DNA of 64,000 nt from Larkinella sp. C7 (lineage in GTDB: Bacteria > Bacteroidota > Bacteroidia > Cytophagales > Spirosomataceae), in the NCBI RefSeq assembly GCF_006149005.1, contig NZ_VBSL01000010.1, positions 83,042-147,041 of the forward strand, read 5' to 3'. Positions 1 through 8,471 of this stretch are shown piece after piece (the stretch's first letter is position 1; each line of letters starts with the position of its first letter). The notes beneath the pieces were generated by a model. It ran no database searches, was not told where the DNA came from, and saw nothing but the letters and a program-made list of their open reading frames with translations. A program made the translations under genes and the position numbers.

Positions 1-872
1 CGTATGCGCTGGAGGTGAGCAAACAGATGCTGAAATACGCCAAAGCCGACCAGTACAACCGCATCAGCAACTACCCCCGGTATACACCCTCCGAAAAAGC
101 CGGAAGCTGGTATCCGACCCCGCCGGGGTATTTTGCCCCGGTCGAACCGTATTTCAACACCGTCCGGCCGTTCACGCTGGACTCGGCGGCCCAGTTCAAA
201 CCCGCACCGCCAGCGGCTTATTCCACCGATAAGAGCTCGTCTTTTTACCGGATGCTCCTGCAAAATCAGAAGGAAGGCGGCAACAGCCTGACGGAAGAAC
301 ACCGGCAGATTGCGGCTTTCTGGGATTGCAATCCGTTTGCGCTCGAAAACAACGGCCACATGATGGTGGGTCTCAAAAAAATCTCCCCCGGCGCTCACTG
401 GCTGGGCATTACGGGGATTGCGTGTACCAAAGCGAAAAAGAGCTTCGCCGAATCGCTGAAGATCTACACGGCCGTAGCCATCGGATTAACGGACGGTTTT
501 ATCTGTTGCTGGGACGAAAAATACCGCAGCAACCGCGTTCGTCCCGAAACCGCCATCCGCAAGCTCATCGATCCCGACTGGAAACCGTTTCTGCAAACAC
601 CCCCGTTTCCCGAATATTTGAGCGGACATTCCACCATTTCGGCGGCTTCGGAAGTCATTCTGACACACTATTTCGGCGATCATTTTGAGTATACCGACAC
701 CGTCGAAGAGCCGTATGGCCTGAAAGCCCGCACGTTCCGATCCTTCCGCGAAGCCGCTGTCGAAGCCGGACTTTCCCGGTTCTACGGCGGCATTCATTTC
801 ATGGACGCCATTGATCAGGGCCGGGCGCAGGGTCTGAAAGTGGGCGAATGGGTGGTGAAGAAAGTGGGATAA
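1..872 (+). CDS. Vanadium-dependent haloperoxidase / PAP2-like protein, 5' partial
   Basis: The reading frame is open from the window edge, so this is the C-terminal part (about 289 residues) of a longer protein; the GTG at 15 is an internal codon rather than a convincing start. The fragment carries the three phosphate/vanadate-binding blocks of the PAP2/vanadium haloperoxidase fold: an arginine block (RPETAIRKL, nt 541-567), the SGHS block (nt 621-632) and the final R-x5-H block (RFYGGIHF, nt 777-800). Members of this family in Bacteroidota are usually 400-450 residues long and secreted, but the N-terminus that would show a signal peptide is outside the window. Whether it is a haloperoxidase or an acid phosphatase cannot be told from these motifs. 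It converges on the next gene with a 21-nt gap. Confidence 0.85.
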   Translation, partial: YALEVSKQMLKYAKADQYNRISNYPRYTPSEKAGSWYPTPPGYFAPVEPYFNTVRPFTLDSAAQFKPAPPAAYSTDKSSSFYRMLLQNQKEGGNSLTEEHRQIAAFWDCNPFALENNGHMMVGLKKISPGAHWLGITGIACTKAKKSFAESLKIYTAVAIGLTDGFICCWDEKYRSNRVRPETAIRKLIDPDWKPFLQTPPFPEYLSGHSTISAASEVILTHYFGDHFEYTDTVEEPYGLKARTFRSFREAAVEAGLSRFYGGIHFMDAIDQGRAQGLKVGEWVVKKVG

Positions 873-893
873 AATCGGAAGAAGAAAACCGTA

Positions 894-1442
894 TTAGTCG
901 TCCACCTTCGCATTTTGTTCTGCGTTTCGGCCCGGCGGAAACGTATGCCGCCATCTTTCACCATAAACGGACTTGTATAGAATGGTGATCCTGGCATCAT
1001 TCATACTCTGACGGATCGCCCGTTCTGCCGTTCGACTGTGCAATTCGATGAGGGCAACCTTTCCGCCCTGCGGGATCACCAGGCCTTTCCAGAGATCGCT
1101 GACCATGCTCGTGCTATCGATAATGCCGGCCCGCTTCAGAATAGCGTTTTCGAAATCAGAAACAGTATCGTATTTTTTTCCGGCATAAGAATAGGAAGCT
1201 TCCTCGATAAAAGCAGGACCCAGTCCATTGTTATCAATCATAATTGCGTAGCCCGAACTTCCGTCTTCGAGTTTGGACGTATTGTAACTGTCCAGGATCG
1301 GCATCACCGAAGCATACTGCTGCGTTCGTTGCAGATACGCCTGATAAAACGTGATGCCGATGGCGCAGAAACTGGAAACGACAGCCAGAATACTCAGGTA
1401 CGTATCCAGCGAAACGACAACTTTACGGTTACGGTTAGCCAT
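894..1442 (-). CDS. Membrane-anchored protein of unknown function
   Basis: I do not recognise this 182-residue protein. After a short basic N-terminus (MANRNRKVV) there is one hydrophobic segment at about residues 10-30 (LSILAVVSSFCAIGITF), which looks like an uncleaved membrane anchor. The rest is a soluble domain rich in beta-strand patterns (GYAIMIDNNGLGPAFIEEA, then KVALIELHSRT), ending in a basic and then acidic tail. The DNNGLGPAFI stretch resembles a family of small anchored proteins that often read as hypothetical in Bacteroidota. It lies alone between a convergent gene and a divergent peptidase gene (88 nt to that start). No catalytic motif is visible. Confidence 0.7.
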   Translation of the reverse strand: MANRNRKVVVSLDTYLSILAVVSSFCAIGITFYQAYLQRTQQYASVMPILDSYNTSKLEDGSSGYAIMIDNNGLGPAFIEEASYSYAGKKYDTVSDFENAILKRAGIIDSTSMVSDLWKGLVIPQGGKVALIELHSRTAERAIRQSMNDARITILYKSVYGERWRHTFPPGRNAEQNAKVDD

Positions 1443-1530
1443 ACATCCGTAGCAAATACTATTTTTATATTTTCATACTAAGCTCCAAAATAGCTAATTC
1501 CAGCCAGATCACCTCACTAATTTTCTCCAT

Positions 1531-2640
1531 ATGCTGAAGACAGTCGCGTTTATTTTGTTTTTACTGGTCAATCCAAAAGCTTTCTGCCAGGAAAGTAAAA
1601 AACCGTCTCCACAACCCGATATGGCCATTCAGCTCGATTTCGGGAGTGCGCAGGCGGTTACGAATCTGCTGGCCAAAACGAAAACGACCGATGCCGAACT
1701 GGACGAAATTGCGAAACTCTACGGCAGCCAGCAATTGATCCGAAAGGTCACCAGTTACAACAAAACGGGCACAGAGGCCGCTTTTAAACAAACCTTGCGG
1801 GAGATGGTCGAAACGGGAACGGTGAAAGGCAACGACCCGTTCGAGTGGAAAGCCGTAAAAGCTAAACTTCCGGAAATCAGAGCCTTAGTCCGTCAACTGG
1901 AAACAAAGGCGTCGTTTATTGAGGATGTAAAAGCGCTCATTTTACCGTATTCACCGGCTACGCTGCCCGTAAAAGCCCGGGCCTGTTTCCTGGTCGGCGG
2001 GGGTGCGCTGGGCTTCACCATCGGTAGCGACGACACTTTCAATGTGGCTTTGCAGAAAATTGGCGATGATTATGAAGGACTGGTTTATCTGGTTGCCCAC
2101 GAACTTTATCATACCATTCAGCAGGTGGGCGAACGCCATCGCACGAACGGAAAGACCGCAGCGAATCCGCCAAAAAATATTGACCGTACCTATACGCTGC
2201 TGGCCAATCTGTGGGCCGAAGGCTCCGCCAGTCTGGTCGGTGATTTTACAAAAATCAAACAGCCGGGCGGTTTCTCAAAAGAGCAACAGGAACAGTATGC
2301 ACGCAACGGGCAGCGATCGCAGCAGAACTTTGCGCTCTTCGAGAGCCTGTTATTCTCCGCTTTTCACGACTCCACCGCCAATCTCAGCGAGCTTTACAAC
2401 ATCGGTTTTACGGTAGCCTTCGATGAAACCAGTTATTTTATGGGGTATCGAATGGCGAAAGTGATTGAGGAATACCGGGGCAAAGACGTCCTGGCCGGGT
2501 TAATCACCAAAAGTCCCATCGAATTCTGTCAAATCTACCGGGCCATTTACACGCAGTTTCCGGACAGAAATATTATTCATTTCAGCGGCTCTACCGAAGC
2601 GATTCTGACCCGGATGGAAGCCTGGAAGGATAAACTCTAA
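1531..2640 (+). CDS. Secreted putative zinc metallopeptidase (HExxH)
   Basis: This 369-residue protein begins with a signal peptide (hydrophobic core TVAFILFLLVNP, cleavage near AFCQ). The key feature is H190-E-L-Y-H194, a gluzincin-type HExxH zinc site in the context LVAHELYHTIQQ, followed about 36 residues later by E230 in WAEGSAS, a plausible third zinc ligand. This arrangement resembles the uncharacterised Zn-dependent peptidase families annotated in Bacteroidota (DUF2268/DUF5700-like). The remainder is helical and gives no substrate clue. It is monocistronic and converges on the antiporter gene 13 nt downstream. The peptidase call is an inference from the motif; the export signal is clear. 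Confidence 0.75.
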   Translation: MLKTVAFILFLLVNPKAFCQESKKPSPQPDMAIQLDFGSAQAVTNLLAKTKTTDAELDEIAKLYGSQQLIRKVTSYNKTGTEAAFKQTLREMVETGTVKGNDPFEWKAVKAKLPEIRALVRQLETKASFIEDVKALILPYSPATLPVKARACFLVGGGALGFTIGSDDTFNVALQKIGDDYEGLVYLVAHELYHTIQQVGERHRTNGKTAANPPKNIDRTYTLLANLWAEGSASLVGDFTKIKQPGGFSKEQQEQYARNGQRSQQNFALFESLLFSAFHDSTANLSELYNIGFTVAFDETSYFMGYRMAKVIEEYRGKDVLAGLITKSPIEFCQIYRAIYTQFPDRNIIHFSGSTEAILTRMEAWKDKL

Positions 2641-2653
2641 TGCCGGGCAACCT

Positions 2654-3877
2654 TTATTTCTGTTTGTCGAGCCATTTCATGACCGGCGTAGCCAGTATTC
2701 CGTGAACCACGATGGAAACGAGAACCACAAAGCCGACGATGGCCCAAAGCCGCTCGGCTTCCGGGAAAGGGGCTTTCTCCAATCCAAAGGCGAGGTAGAA
2801 AAAAGATCCGATGCCCCGAATTCCAAAACCGGCAATGACCCACCGTTCACGAAGCCTGGCTTTGGCACCCACCAGCGTCATAATACCCGCCAGAGGACGA
2901 ATCACCAGCAGAAGGCCCAGCCCCAGCAAGGCATCCGCCCAGGTGAGCGGGGCCAGCAGACCCTGCCCTATCGCTCCACCAAAAAAGAGGAGGACGACGA
3001 CAATGAAAAGCCGCTCGACCTGATCCGAAAAATCGTGCATGTGCTGGTGGTATTCGTGGGTTCGTTCGTAGCTGCGGAGGGTGACGGCGGCAATGAAGAC
3101 GGCCAGAAAGCCGTATCCGTGTACTAATTCGGTGGCTCCGTAGGTGGTCAGGGTTACCGCCAAAACCACAAATCCGTAAACCGATGATTTGATGCTGATT
3201 TTTTCGGGCAACCGGAAAATGAAGACGGCCAGGAGTTTTCCTGAAAGCCAACCTGCCAGCAGACCTACGCCCAGCCGGTAGACCACGTCCATGCCCAGCC
3301 AATCCCAAAACCGGTCCGTCAAAGGCACTTCAGAAGGCAACAGGGCAATCGCTCCGTATACGAACGGGAAAGCCAGACCATCGTTCAGGCCGGCTTCGCC
3401 CGTCAGCGCAAACCGGACGTTGTCTTCACCGCCCTCCCCCGGATCACCAACCTGCACATCGCCCGCCAGCACCGGATCCGTGGGTGCCAGTGAAGCCGCC
3501 AGCAGCAGAGCCGAAGCCGGGGATAATGCCATACCGTACCAGCCTGCCACCGCCATGGCACCGATGGTGAGAATCATGGCCAGCGAGACCAGCCGAAACG
3601 GTATCCGCCAGTTTTTTAGTGAAAACCGGCGATCAATCTTAAGTCCCGTCCCCGTCAGGGCCACAATGACGCATAATTCGCTCAGGTGCGTTGTTAAAGC
3701 CGGATACTGAAGCGGATCGGCAGATGGTAAAGGGAGCGGAAAAGCATAGACCAACAGGCCTAAACCGACCAGAACGATAGGGTATGAAAGCGGATATTCT
3801 TTGAGAAAGGAAGGCAAGAACGCAACGGCCAGCACAGCCACGCCCAGCACAACCAGCAACAAATTAATGGAAACCAT
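2654..3877 (-). CDS. Sodium/proton antiporter, CPA1-like
   Basis: A polytopic inner-membrane protein of 407 residues from the ATG at 3877. An in-frame GTG at 3901 would add eight residues but lies before the first hydrophobic stretch, so the ATG is preferred. About twelve membrane segments are visible. The central part carries the family features of cation:proton antiporters: ASLAPTDPVLAGDVQ and the acidic GLNDGLAFPFVYG segment, matching the ion-binding unwound helices of CPA1 exchangers. It should exchange Na+ (or K+) for protons. There is no cytoplasmic regulatory domain. Its neighbours give no functional link. Confidence 0.88.
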   Translation of the reverse strand: MVSINLLLVVLGVAVLAVAFLPSFLKEYPLSYPIVLVGLGLLVYAFPLPLPSADPLQYPALTTHLSELCVIVALTGTGLKIDRRFSLKNWRIPFRLVSLAMILTIGAMAVAGWYGMALSPASALLLAASLAPTDPVLAGDVQVGDPGEGGEDNVRFALTGEAGLNDGLAFPFVYGAIALLPSEVPLTDRFWDWLGMDVVYRLGVGLLAGWLSGKLLAVFIFRLPEKISIKSSVYGFVVLAVTLTTYGATELVHGYGFLAVFIAAVTLRSYERTHEYHQHMHDFSDQVERLFIVVVLLFFGGAIGQGLLAPLTWADALLGLGLLLVIRPLAGIMTLVGAKARLRERWVIAGFGIRGIGSFFYLAFGLEKAPFPEAERLWAIVGFVVLVSIVVHGILATPVMKWLDKQK

Positions 3878-4046
3878 AGGCAAATGACAGATTCCCGACA
3901 CCCAACGGGCACGCAGGAGCGGATGACTAGCCGACGTCCCGGTTTAATTCGGAAACGGCAACGTTACGCTGACTTAAACCCGATCCGCTCGTTGAATGTT
4001 ATCACGCCATTTTCGCTACGCTTTCCTGACTTGCATTTACTGCTGC

Positions 4047-4271
4047 CTAAACCCCCAGATAGAGGGCGGCCAATTGATCCAGTTGTTCCTGTTGGGTGTT
4101 TTTATGGGCTGAAGACGGTAGTTTCCACGTCACCTTAATACCCGCAGCATTCTCGACAACGTCCGCGATTCGCTGCATCATCTGGTCCAGTTCAGCGGGT
4201 TTCATGTTTTTTGCGTTCGCCAGGTTAGACGTCAATTGCTCCATTATTCCTTTCTCGAGTCGTGCTGTCAT
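4047..4271 (-). CDS. Small helical protein of unknown function
   Basis: A 74-residue open frame with an amphipathic, charged sequence (KGIMEQLTSNLANAKNMKPAELDQMMQRIADVVENA) that reads as helical and soluble, with no signal peptide or membrane segment. I do not recognise a family. Amino-acid composition is more protein-like than the overlapping frames on the other strand, which are rich in Ser, Cys and Phe. It stands alone, 170 nt upstream of the antiporter in the same direction. It could be a real small gene or chance. Confidence 0.5.
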   Translation of the reverse strand: MTARLEKGIMEQLTSNLANAKNMKPAELDQMMQRIADVVENAAGIKVTWKLPSSAHKNTQQEQLDQLAALYLGV

Positions 4272-4701
4272 GCGAATGTTTGTTTCTGGATTGCGTTTGT
4301 ACGTTGCGTAAATCAGAAGAGAGAAAGGTCTTAAAACCGCATAGCGTCTCCTTCACCCGGCTTTTAGCAGCTTTTTATCCTCCTTGGTCTTATCGACAAG
4401 GAATTTCGCCGGAAGGTTGTCAGTAAAACCAAAAAATGAGGACGTGGCACCGCTACGTTCTCTCGTCCCAAATTTCTGTTTTAACCGAAACCGGAAAAGA
4501 AGTCCGGTCGGAGTCAGGAACTCCGACCGGAACTGTACTAACTCTAACAAAGTATGCCCACTCTCCAGGCGAAAGAATGATCACCTATCCTGTAGTAAGA
4601 CGGTGAATTTGAAAAAAGTAACTGTAGAAGGGAAAATAAACTTTCGGGCTTTAGAAATGGACTGGAGTCGTTGCCGGTTTAGGAGCCAGTTTGTCGCATC
4701 G
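4272..4701. other. Intergenic stretch with one hairpin
   Basis: No convincing gene is present; short frames on both strands have poor composition. The only clear structure is a hairpin at 4504-4530, with 11-nt arms (CCGGTCGGAGT and its complement) around a 5-nt loop and no downstream T-run. The 3' side continues into the dehydrogenase remnant listed next. Confidence 0.5.
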
Positions 4702-4803
4702 GGACCAGTTTACATGCCACCGGCTGCCATCGCCCGCGTTGTTGCGTTTGCGATTGGGCAGCCGGCCGATGTGGATATAGATGAGCCAAACGCGCTGGGT
4801 TAA
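4702..4803 (+). pseudogene. Remnant of a short-chain dehydrogenase C-terminus
   Basis: The last 33 codons of an open plus-strand frame (stop TAA at 4801-4803) read like the C-terminal end of classical short-chain dehydrogenases (YdfG-type SDR): a PPAAIARVVAFAIGQPADVD segment, then DIDE. In intact SDR proteins this helix and strand are followed by an EI-x-RPT tail, which is lost here. No Rossmann motif (TGxxxGxG) or YxxxK catalytic motif occurs upstream in any plus-strand frame, so only the tail survives. It overlaps the end of the convergent cupin gene by three bases. The identification rests on motif resemblance alone. Confidence 0.55.
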
Positions 4804-5357
4804 CGCGGTTTCACGGCTTCGGGGGCATCGTTGAAATGTTCGTATTTATTCAGCAGCTTTCCGAGGGCATAGGTAATGGGAATCACCACTTTCCTGACAA
4901 ACAGGGGAATTTCCAGCATATCGTATTCGCTGGCATAGCGGGTCAGCAGGTAGGCGGCATCGAAGGCTTCCGGCTGGTTCCTGCCCGATTTGGCCTGGGC
5001 CGCAAAGATGGCCGAGAGAAAGAACACAATGGTATTGGCTGGCTTGATCCAGGCCCGGCATTGAAGCATGTCGGTCCCCGCATTCCAGAACCGGTGGGGT
5101 TCACCACGTTTAAACACAATGGACTCGCCTTCACCGGCATACTGCTCTTTTTGGCCCTGAATCTGGTAGCCAATTTTGCCTTTCACCACCGTAAAACCCT
5201 CATCCTGCAGCCAGTGCACGTGCATGGGCGGGCCGCTGCCGGGTTTCACAAAGTTTTCTCCGAAGACCCGGTCGCCGTCCGGTTCCTGGGTTACGCCCAG
5301 AAAGACCAATTTTTCGCCGTGGCCGTTTTCAATCGTGTGGGGGTAGGTAATGTTCAT
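4800..5357 (-). CDS. Cupin domain protein
   Basis: A 185-residue protein from the ATG at 5357 (MNITYPHTIENG); the upstream extension to 5393 adds no conserved sequence. Residues about 35-95 form a cupin barrel: motif 1 G-x-G-P-P-M-H-V-H-W with the two metal-binding histidines and the later glutamate (LQDEGFTVVKG), and motif 2 GEPHRFWNAG with the last histidine. The C-terminal half is helical (LFVRKVVIPITYALGKLL) and unassigned. Cupins of this layout bind a metal and may be small-molecule oxygenases, isomerases or sensors; nothing here fixes the substrate. It lies 152 nt downstream of the sugar transporter on the same strand. Confidence 0.8.
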   Translation of the reverse strand: MNITYPHTIENGHGEKLVFLGVTQEPDGDRVFGENFVKPGSGPPMHVHWLQDEGFTVVKGKIGYQIQGQKEQYAGEGESIVFKRGEPHRFWNAGTDMLQCRAWIKPANTIVFFLSAIFAAQAKSGRNQPEAFDAAYLLTRYASEYDMLEIPLFVRKVVIPITYALGKLLNKYEHFNDAPEAVKPR

Positions 5358-5509
5358 GGTAGTCGATATTTGTTGTTCGGTAACAAAGATCAACCCCCAA
5401 CCACGACGCTGAAACGCCGGTTCGGTTCAACCGGAAAAAGCAATCCCTGAAGCGTCGTTTTCCGGTCTTCAGGTTTCGGCGAGGTTGCCAACGTTTTCTG
5501 ATGGGGGCG

Positions 5510-6838
5510 TCAGGGGTAGTCTACCCACCTCCGCACCCGATGCCCCCAAAACGCATAGTACACCAGATACAGATAACACGGAAATAACACCCAATACGCG
5601 AGTTTTACGCCGTACAAATCTGCAAAATAACCGTAGAAAAGCGGCATAATGGCGTTGCCGCAGAGTCCCATGATCAGGATGGCCGCGCCCAGTTTGGTAA
5701 ACCGCCCCAGACCGTCCAGCGCCAGTGGCCAGATGCCGGCCCAAACCAGCGAATTGGCCAGACCCAGCAACACCACGAACCAGATTGAGCGGTCGGCCTG
5801 ATGGCCCAGAATTGTCACCGGACCACTGGTGTAGATGATCAACAGCGTCAGAACCGCACCCAACAAGGTACAAAACTGGAAAGCCGTCACCTGACTGATG
5901 GTTTTCGGAATCAGCGAAATGCCGAGAATATACCCGCAGATCGTAGCCGTTAAGGTATACGCCGGAAATGTCTTGGCTTCCAGCAGACTGATTCCCATGG
6001 AGTTGGCATACCCAATCACCGTATCGATGGCAATAACCTGACTGCCCACGTGCAGAAAAATAGCCACAGCGCCCAGAATCAGGTGGGGAAACTGGAAAAT
6101 CGAGGTTTTTCCGGAATTGGCAGCCGCCACATCGGCGGTTTCCTGCTCGGTATCGATTTCCGGCAAAGGCGAAAACCGCACCAGCAACCCCAGGCCGATC
6201 AGTACCACGCCCATCAGCGAGTAGGGCACGATCACCCGCCGAACCAGCTCATCCAGTGCGGCACTCCGCTCGACGGCGGACATCGTCGGCAGTTGCGCAA
6301 ACAGATCGGTGTCGGTGGCCCGCAAAATCACGGCGGCAAACAGAATCGGAGCCAGCACTCCGGCACCTTTGTTGCAAATGCCCATGATGCTGATCCGCTG
6401 GGCGGCTCGTTCCTGCGGTCCCAGAATAGTGATGAAGGGATTGGCCGCCGTTTGCAAAACCGCCAGCCCGACCCCGATCATGAACAATCCCAGCAGAAAA
6501 ATCCCGTAGGTTCGGGTCAGGGCGGCCGGGACGAAGATGAACGCCCCCACCGCCATAATCCAGAAACCGATCATCATGCCTTTCTTAAAACCGGTGGCTT
6601 TCAGCAAATACGACGACGGCACCGACATCACGAAATACGAGATGTAAAACGCGAACGTGACCAGATACGACTGGAAATTGGTGAGTTCGCAGGCGATTTT
6701 AAAATACGGAATCAGGATCGCATTGACCCAGGTCACAAAACCGAATATAAAAAATAACAGGCCGATGATCAGGATCGAAATAAGCGTATCCCGCTTGCTT
6801 AACGAACTGACCTCGACAGCCGCCAGAGTTGCTTTCAT
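5510..6838 (-). CDS. FucP-type sugar:H+ symporter (MFS)
   Basis: A 442-residue inner-membrane protein with twelve predicted membrane segments. The N-terminal half is characteristic of the fucose/glucose/galactose permease family (FucP/GluP): FFIFGFVTWVNAILIPYFK in segment 1, then QTAANPFITILGP and the ISIMGICNKGAGVLAPI segment. A short cytoplasmic loop rich in acidic residues separates the halves. It should import a hexose or deoxyhexose with protons. It lies 52 nt downstream of a Gfo/Idh/MocA oxidoreductase on the same strand, and a second such oxidoreductase precedes that, so the three could form a sugar uptake and oxidation unit. The exact sugar is not shown. Confidence 0.92.
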   Translation of the reverse strand: MKATLAAVEVSSLSKRDTLISILIIGLLFFIFGFVTWVNAILIPYFKIACELTNFQSYLVTFAFYISYFVMSVPSSYLLKATGFKKGMMIGFWIMAVGAFIFVPAALTRTYGIFLLGLFMIGVGLAVLQTAANPFITILGPQERAAQRISIMGICNKGAGVLAPILFAAVILRATDTDLFAQLPTMSAVERSAALDELVRRVIVPYSLMGVVLIGLGLLVRFSPLPEIDTEQETADVAAANSGKTSIFQFPHLILGAVAIFLHVGSQVIAIDTVIGYANSMGISLLEAKTFPAYTLTATICGYILGISLIPKTISQVTAFQFCTLLGAVLTLLIIYTSGPVTILGHQADRSIWFVVLLGLANSLVWAGIWPLALDGLGRFTKLGAAILIMGLCGNAIMPLFYGYFADLYGVKLAYWVLFPCYLYLVYYAFWGHRVRRWVDYP

Positions 6839-6890
6839 CTAATTCAAGGAGTGAATGGGCAATTGAGTGATTGAGTGGCAGTAAAAATCA

Positions 6891-8243
6891 TTAAACCGTT
6901 GGCTCCCAGCCGGATTGGTAGTCCCGCTGCCAGTATTTTTTCATCAGACCTTTGTTTTTGATGTGCCCGTTGCTGGGGTCGATGTTCAGCGTTTCGCCGG
7001 ACCGGAGGGCGATGTTGCCCAACTGGCAAAGCAGCGTGCTCTGGTGTCCGCCTTTGATTTCGGCCGCCAGAGCCGTGCCTTTCCGGATGCCGTCAAAGAA
7101 GTTCTGAATGTGAATCGCATCCAGCGCCTGCGACGGGTTCATGCGGTCACGGGCGTCGATGACAAAATCGTTTTTGACATCCTTGACCAGTTTGCTCTGC
7201 AAGTCATACACCTTGTAGGTATTCCCGCTTTCGATCACAACCGAACCGGTTTCGCCGTAAAATTCGACGCCCACGCTATTATCTTCAACCGTGCGACCAT
7301 TGCAACTACGTCCTTCCCAAACGATGCTGGTGTTGTTGTCAAACTCCAGCGTAATCACTTGGGTATCCGGCGTTTCCCAATCATCCTTGTAGCGATACCG
7401 CCCACCCGCGGAGGAAACCCGCGTCGGGTATTCGACGCCCAGCCCCCAACGCATCAGGTCGATCATGTGGGTGCCGTTGTTGAGCGCTTCACCCGTTCCC
7501 CAGTGCCAGAACCAGTGCCAGTTGTAATGCAGCAGATTGTCTTTGAACGGTCGGCGCGGAGCCGGACCCTGCCACAAATCGTAGTTCAGCCACGATGGAA
7601 CGGGGGCTTCTTTCCCGACACCAATCGACGCCCGGTTATTGGTATACCAGCCCTTCGCAAAATACGGACGACCGATGATGCCGCCCTTCACTTCCTGAAT
7701 CGCCTTCGCTACGTTCGGCCACGACCGGCGTTGGTTGCCCATCTGCACAACCCGTTTATACTTTTCGGTGGCCGCCATCAACAATTCGCCTTCATGCGGA
7801 TTGTGACTGCACGGTTTTTCGAGGTATACGTGCTTGCCGGCTTTGCAGCCCAGAATAGCCGCCGGCGCATGCCAGTGGTCGGGCGCAGCCACCACCAGTG
7901 CTTCCAGATCCTTGTCTTCTAGGGCTTTGCGAAAATCAGGAGATGCTTTCGGGCGACTTTTTTGCAGGTCTTCCACTGTGGCAATGGCCTTGTCGGAAGC
8001 CCGGGAATCGACGTCGCAGATGTACAGCACCTCGCAGTTTTTCTGAAGCGCAAAGTTGCTCGCCAGCGCCAGTCCCCGCGAATTGACGCCCATCACGGCC
8101 ACTTTGATTCGCTCGTTGGCTCCGAGAATGCTGGCGTAACTTTTGGCACTAAAACCGGGCAGAATGCCCCCCAGCGATAAGGCCGCCGTGCCCGATACGG
8201 TTTTTTTGATAAACGCCCGGCGGGTTTTATTCGATGATTGCAT
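6891..8243 (-). CDS. Gfo/Idh/MocA oxidoreductase with Tat signal
   Basis: A 450-residue protein starting with a twin-arginine export signal (TRRAFIKKTVSGTAALSLGG), so it probably acts in the periplasm. The Rossmann domain follows at about residue 46 (IKVAVMGVNSRG), with the EKPCSHNP dinucleotide-binding motif near residue 145, which contains the lysine common to this family. The C-terminal part holds the alpha/beta substrate domain (HWFWHWGTGEALNNGTHMIDLMRWGL). Such secreted oxidoreductases oxidise or epimerise sugars with tightly bound NAD(P). It precedes the FucP-type transporter and follows a second oxidoreductase across a 228-nt gap filled by a nested palindrome. Confidence 0.92.
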   Translation of the reverse strand: MQSSNKTRRAFIKKTVSGTAALSLGGILPGFSAKSYASILGANERIKVAVMGVNSRGLALASNFALQKNCEVLYICDVDSRASDKAIATVEDLQKSRPKASPDFRKALEDKDLEALVVAAPDHWHAPAAILGCKAGKHVYLEKPCSHNPHEGELLMAATEKYKRVVQMGNQRRSWPNVAKAIQEVKGGIIGRPYFAKGWYTNNRASIGVGKEAPVPSWLNYDLWQGPAPRRPFKDNLLHYNWHWFWHWGTGEALNNGTHMIDLMRWGLGVEYPTRVSSAGGRYRYKDDWETPDTQVITLEFDNNTSIVWEGRSCNGRTVEDNSVGVEFYGETGSVVIESGNTYKVYDLQSKLVKDVKNDFVIDARDRMNPSQALDAIHIQNFFDGIRKGTALAAEIKGGHQSTLLCQLGNIALRSGETLNIDPSNGHIKNKGLMKKYWQRDYQSGWEPTV

Positions 8244-8273
8244 GGATTGAAGGGTTATAGGTTGTGAAACATA

Positions 8274-8424
8274 CCCCGGAGGGGTAAAATGTTAATAGCC
8301 CAATCGGCTATACTTATTTTTTCAAGCTCCGGAGGAGCGCCCTTAGGGTGCTTTGACGACACTCCTCCGGAGCTTGGATTTGATGCTAACTTCTTGTATC
8401 TATTAACATTCTACCCCTGCGGGG
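8274..8424. repeat. Nested palindromic element A (REPIN-like)
   Basis: Two inverted repeats lie one inside the other. The outer arms are 8274-8298 and 8400-8424 (25 nt, two mismatches), each beginning or ending with a CCCC-GGAGGGG-like core. The inner arms are 8324-8337 and 8362-8375 (14 nt, perfect, AAGCTCCGGAGGAG and its complement). It occupies the gap between two same-strand oxidoreductase genes. The inner core recurs in element B near 23.5 kb, so it is a dispersed repeat rather than a plain terminator; no T-run follows it. The layout is that of REP doublets mobilised by RAYT transposases, but no such gene is in the window. Confidence 0.85.
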
Positions 8425-8471
8425 CATTCCGGCTTTGATCCGGTTTGGGACGGCGTCTTAAAGAACCGTCT

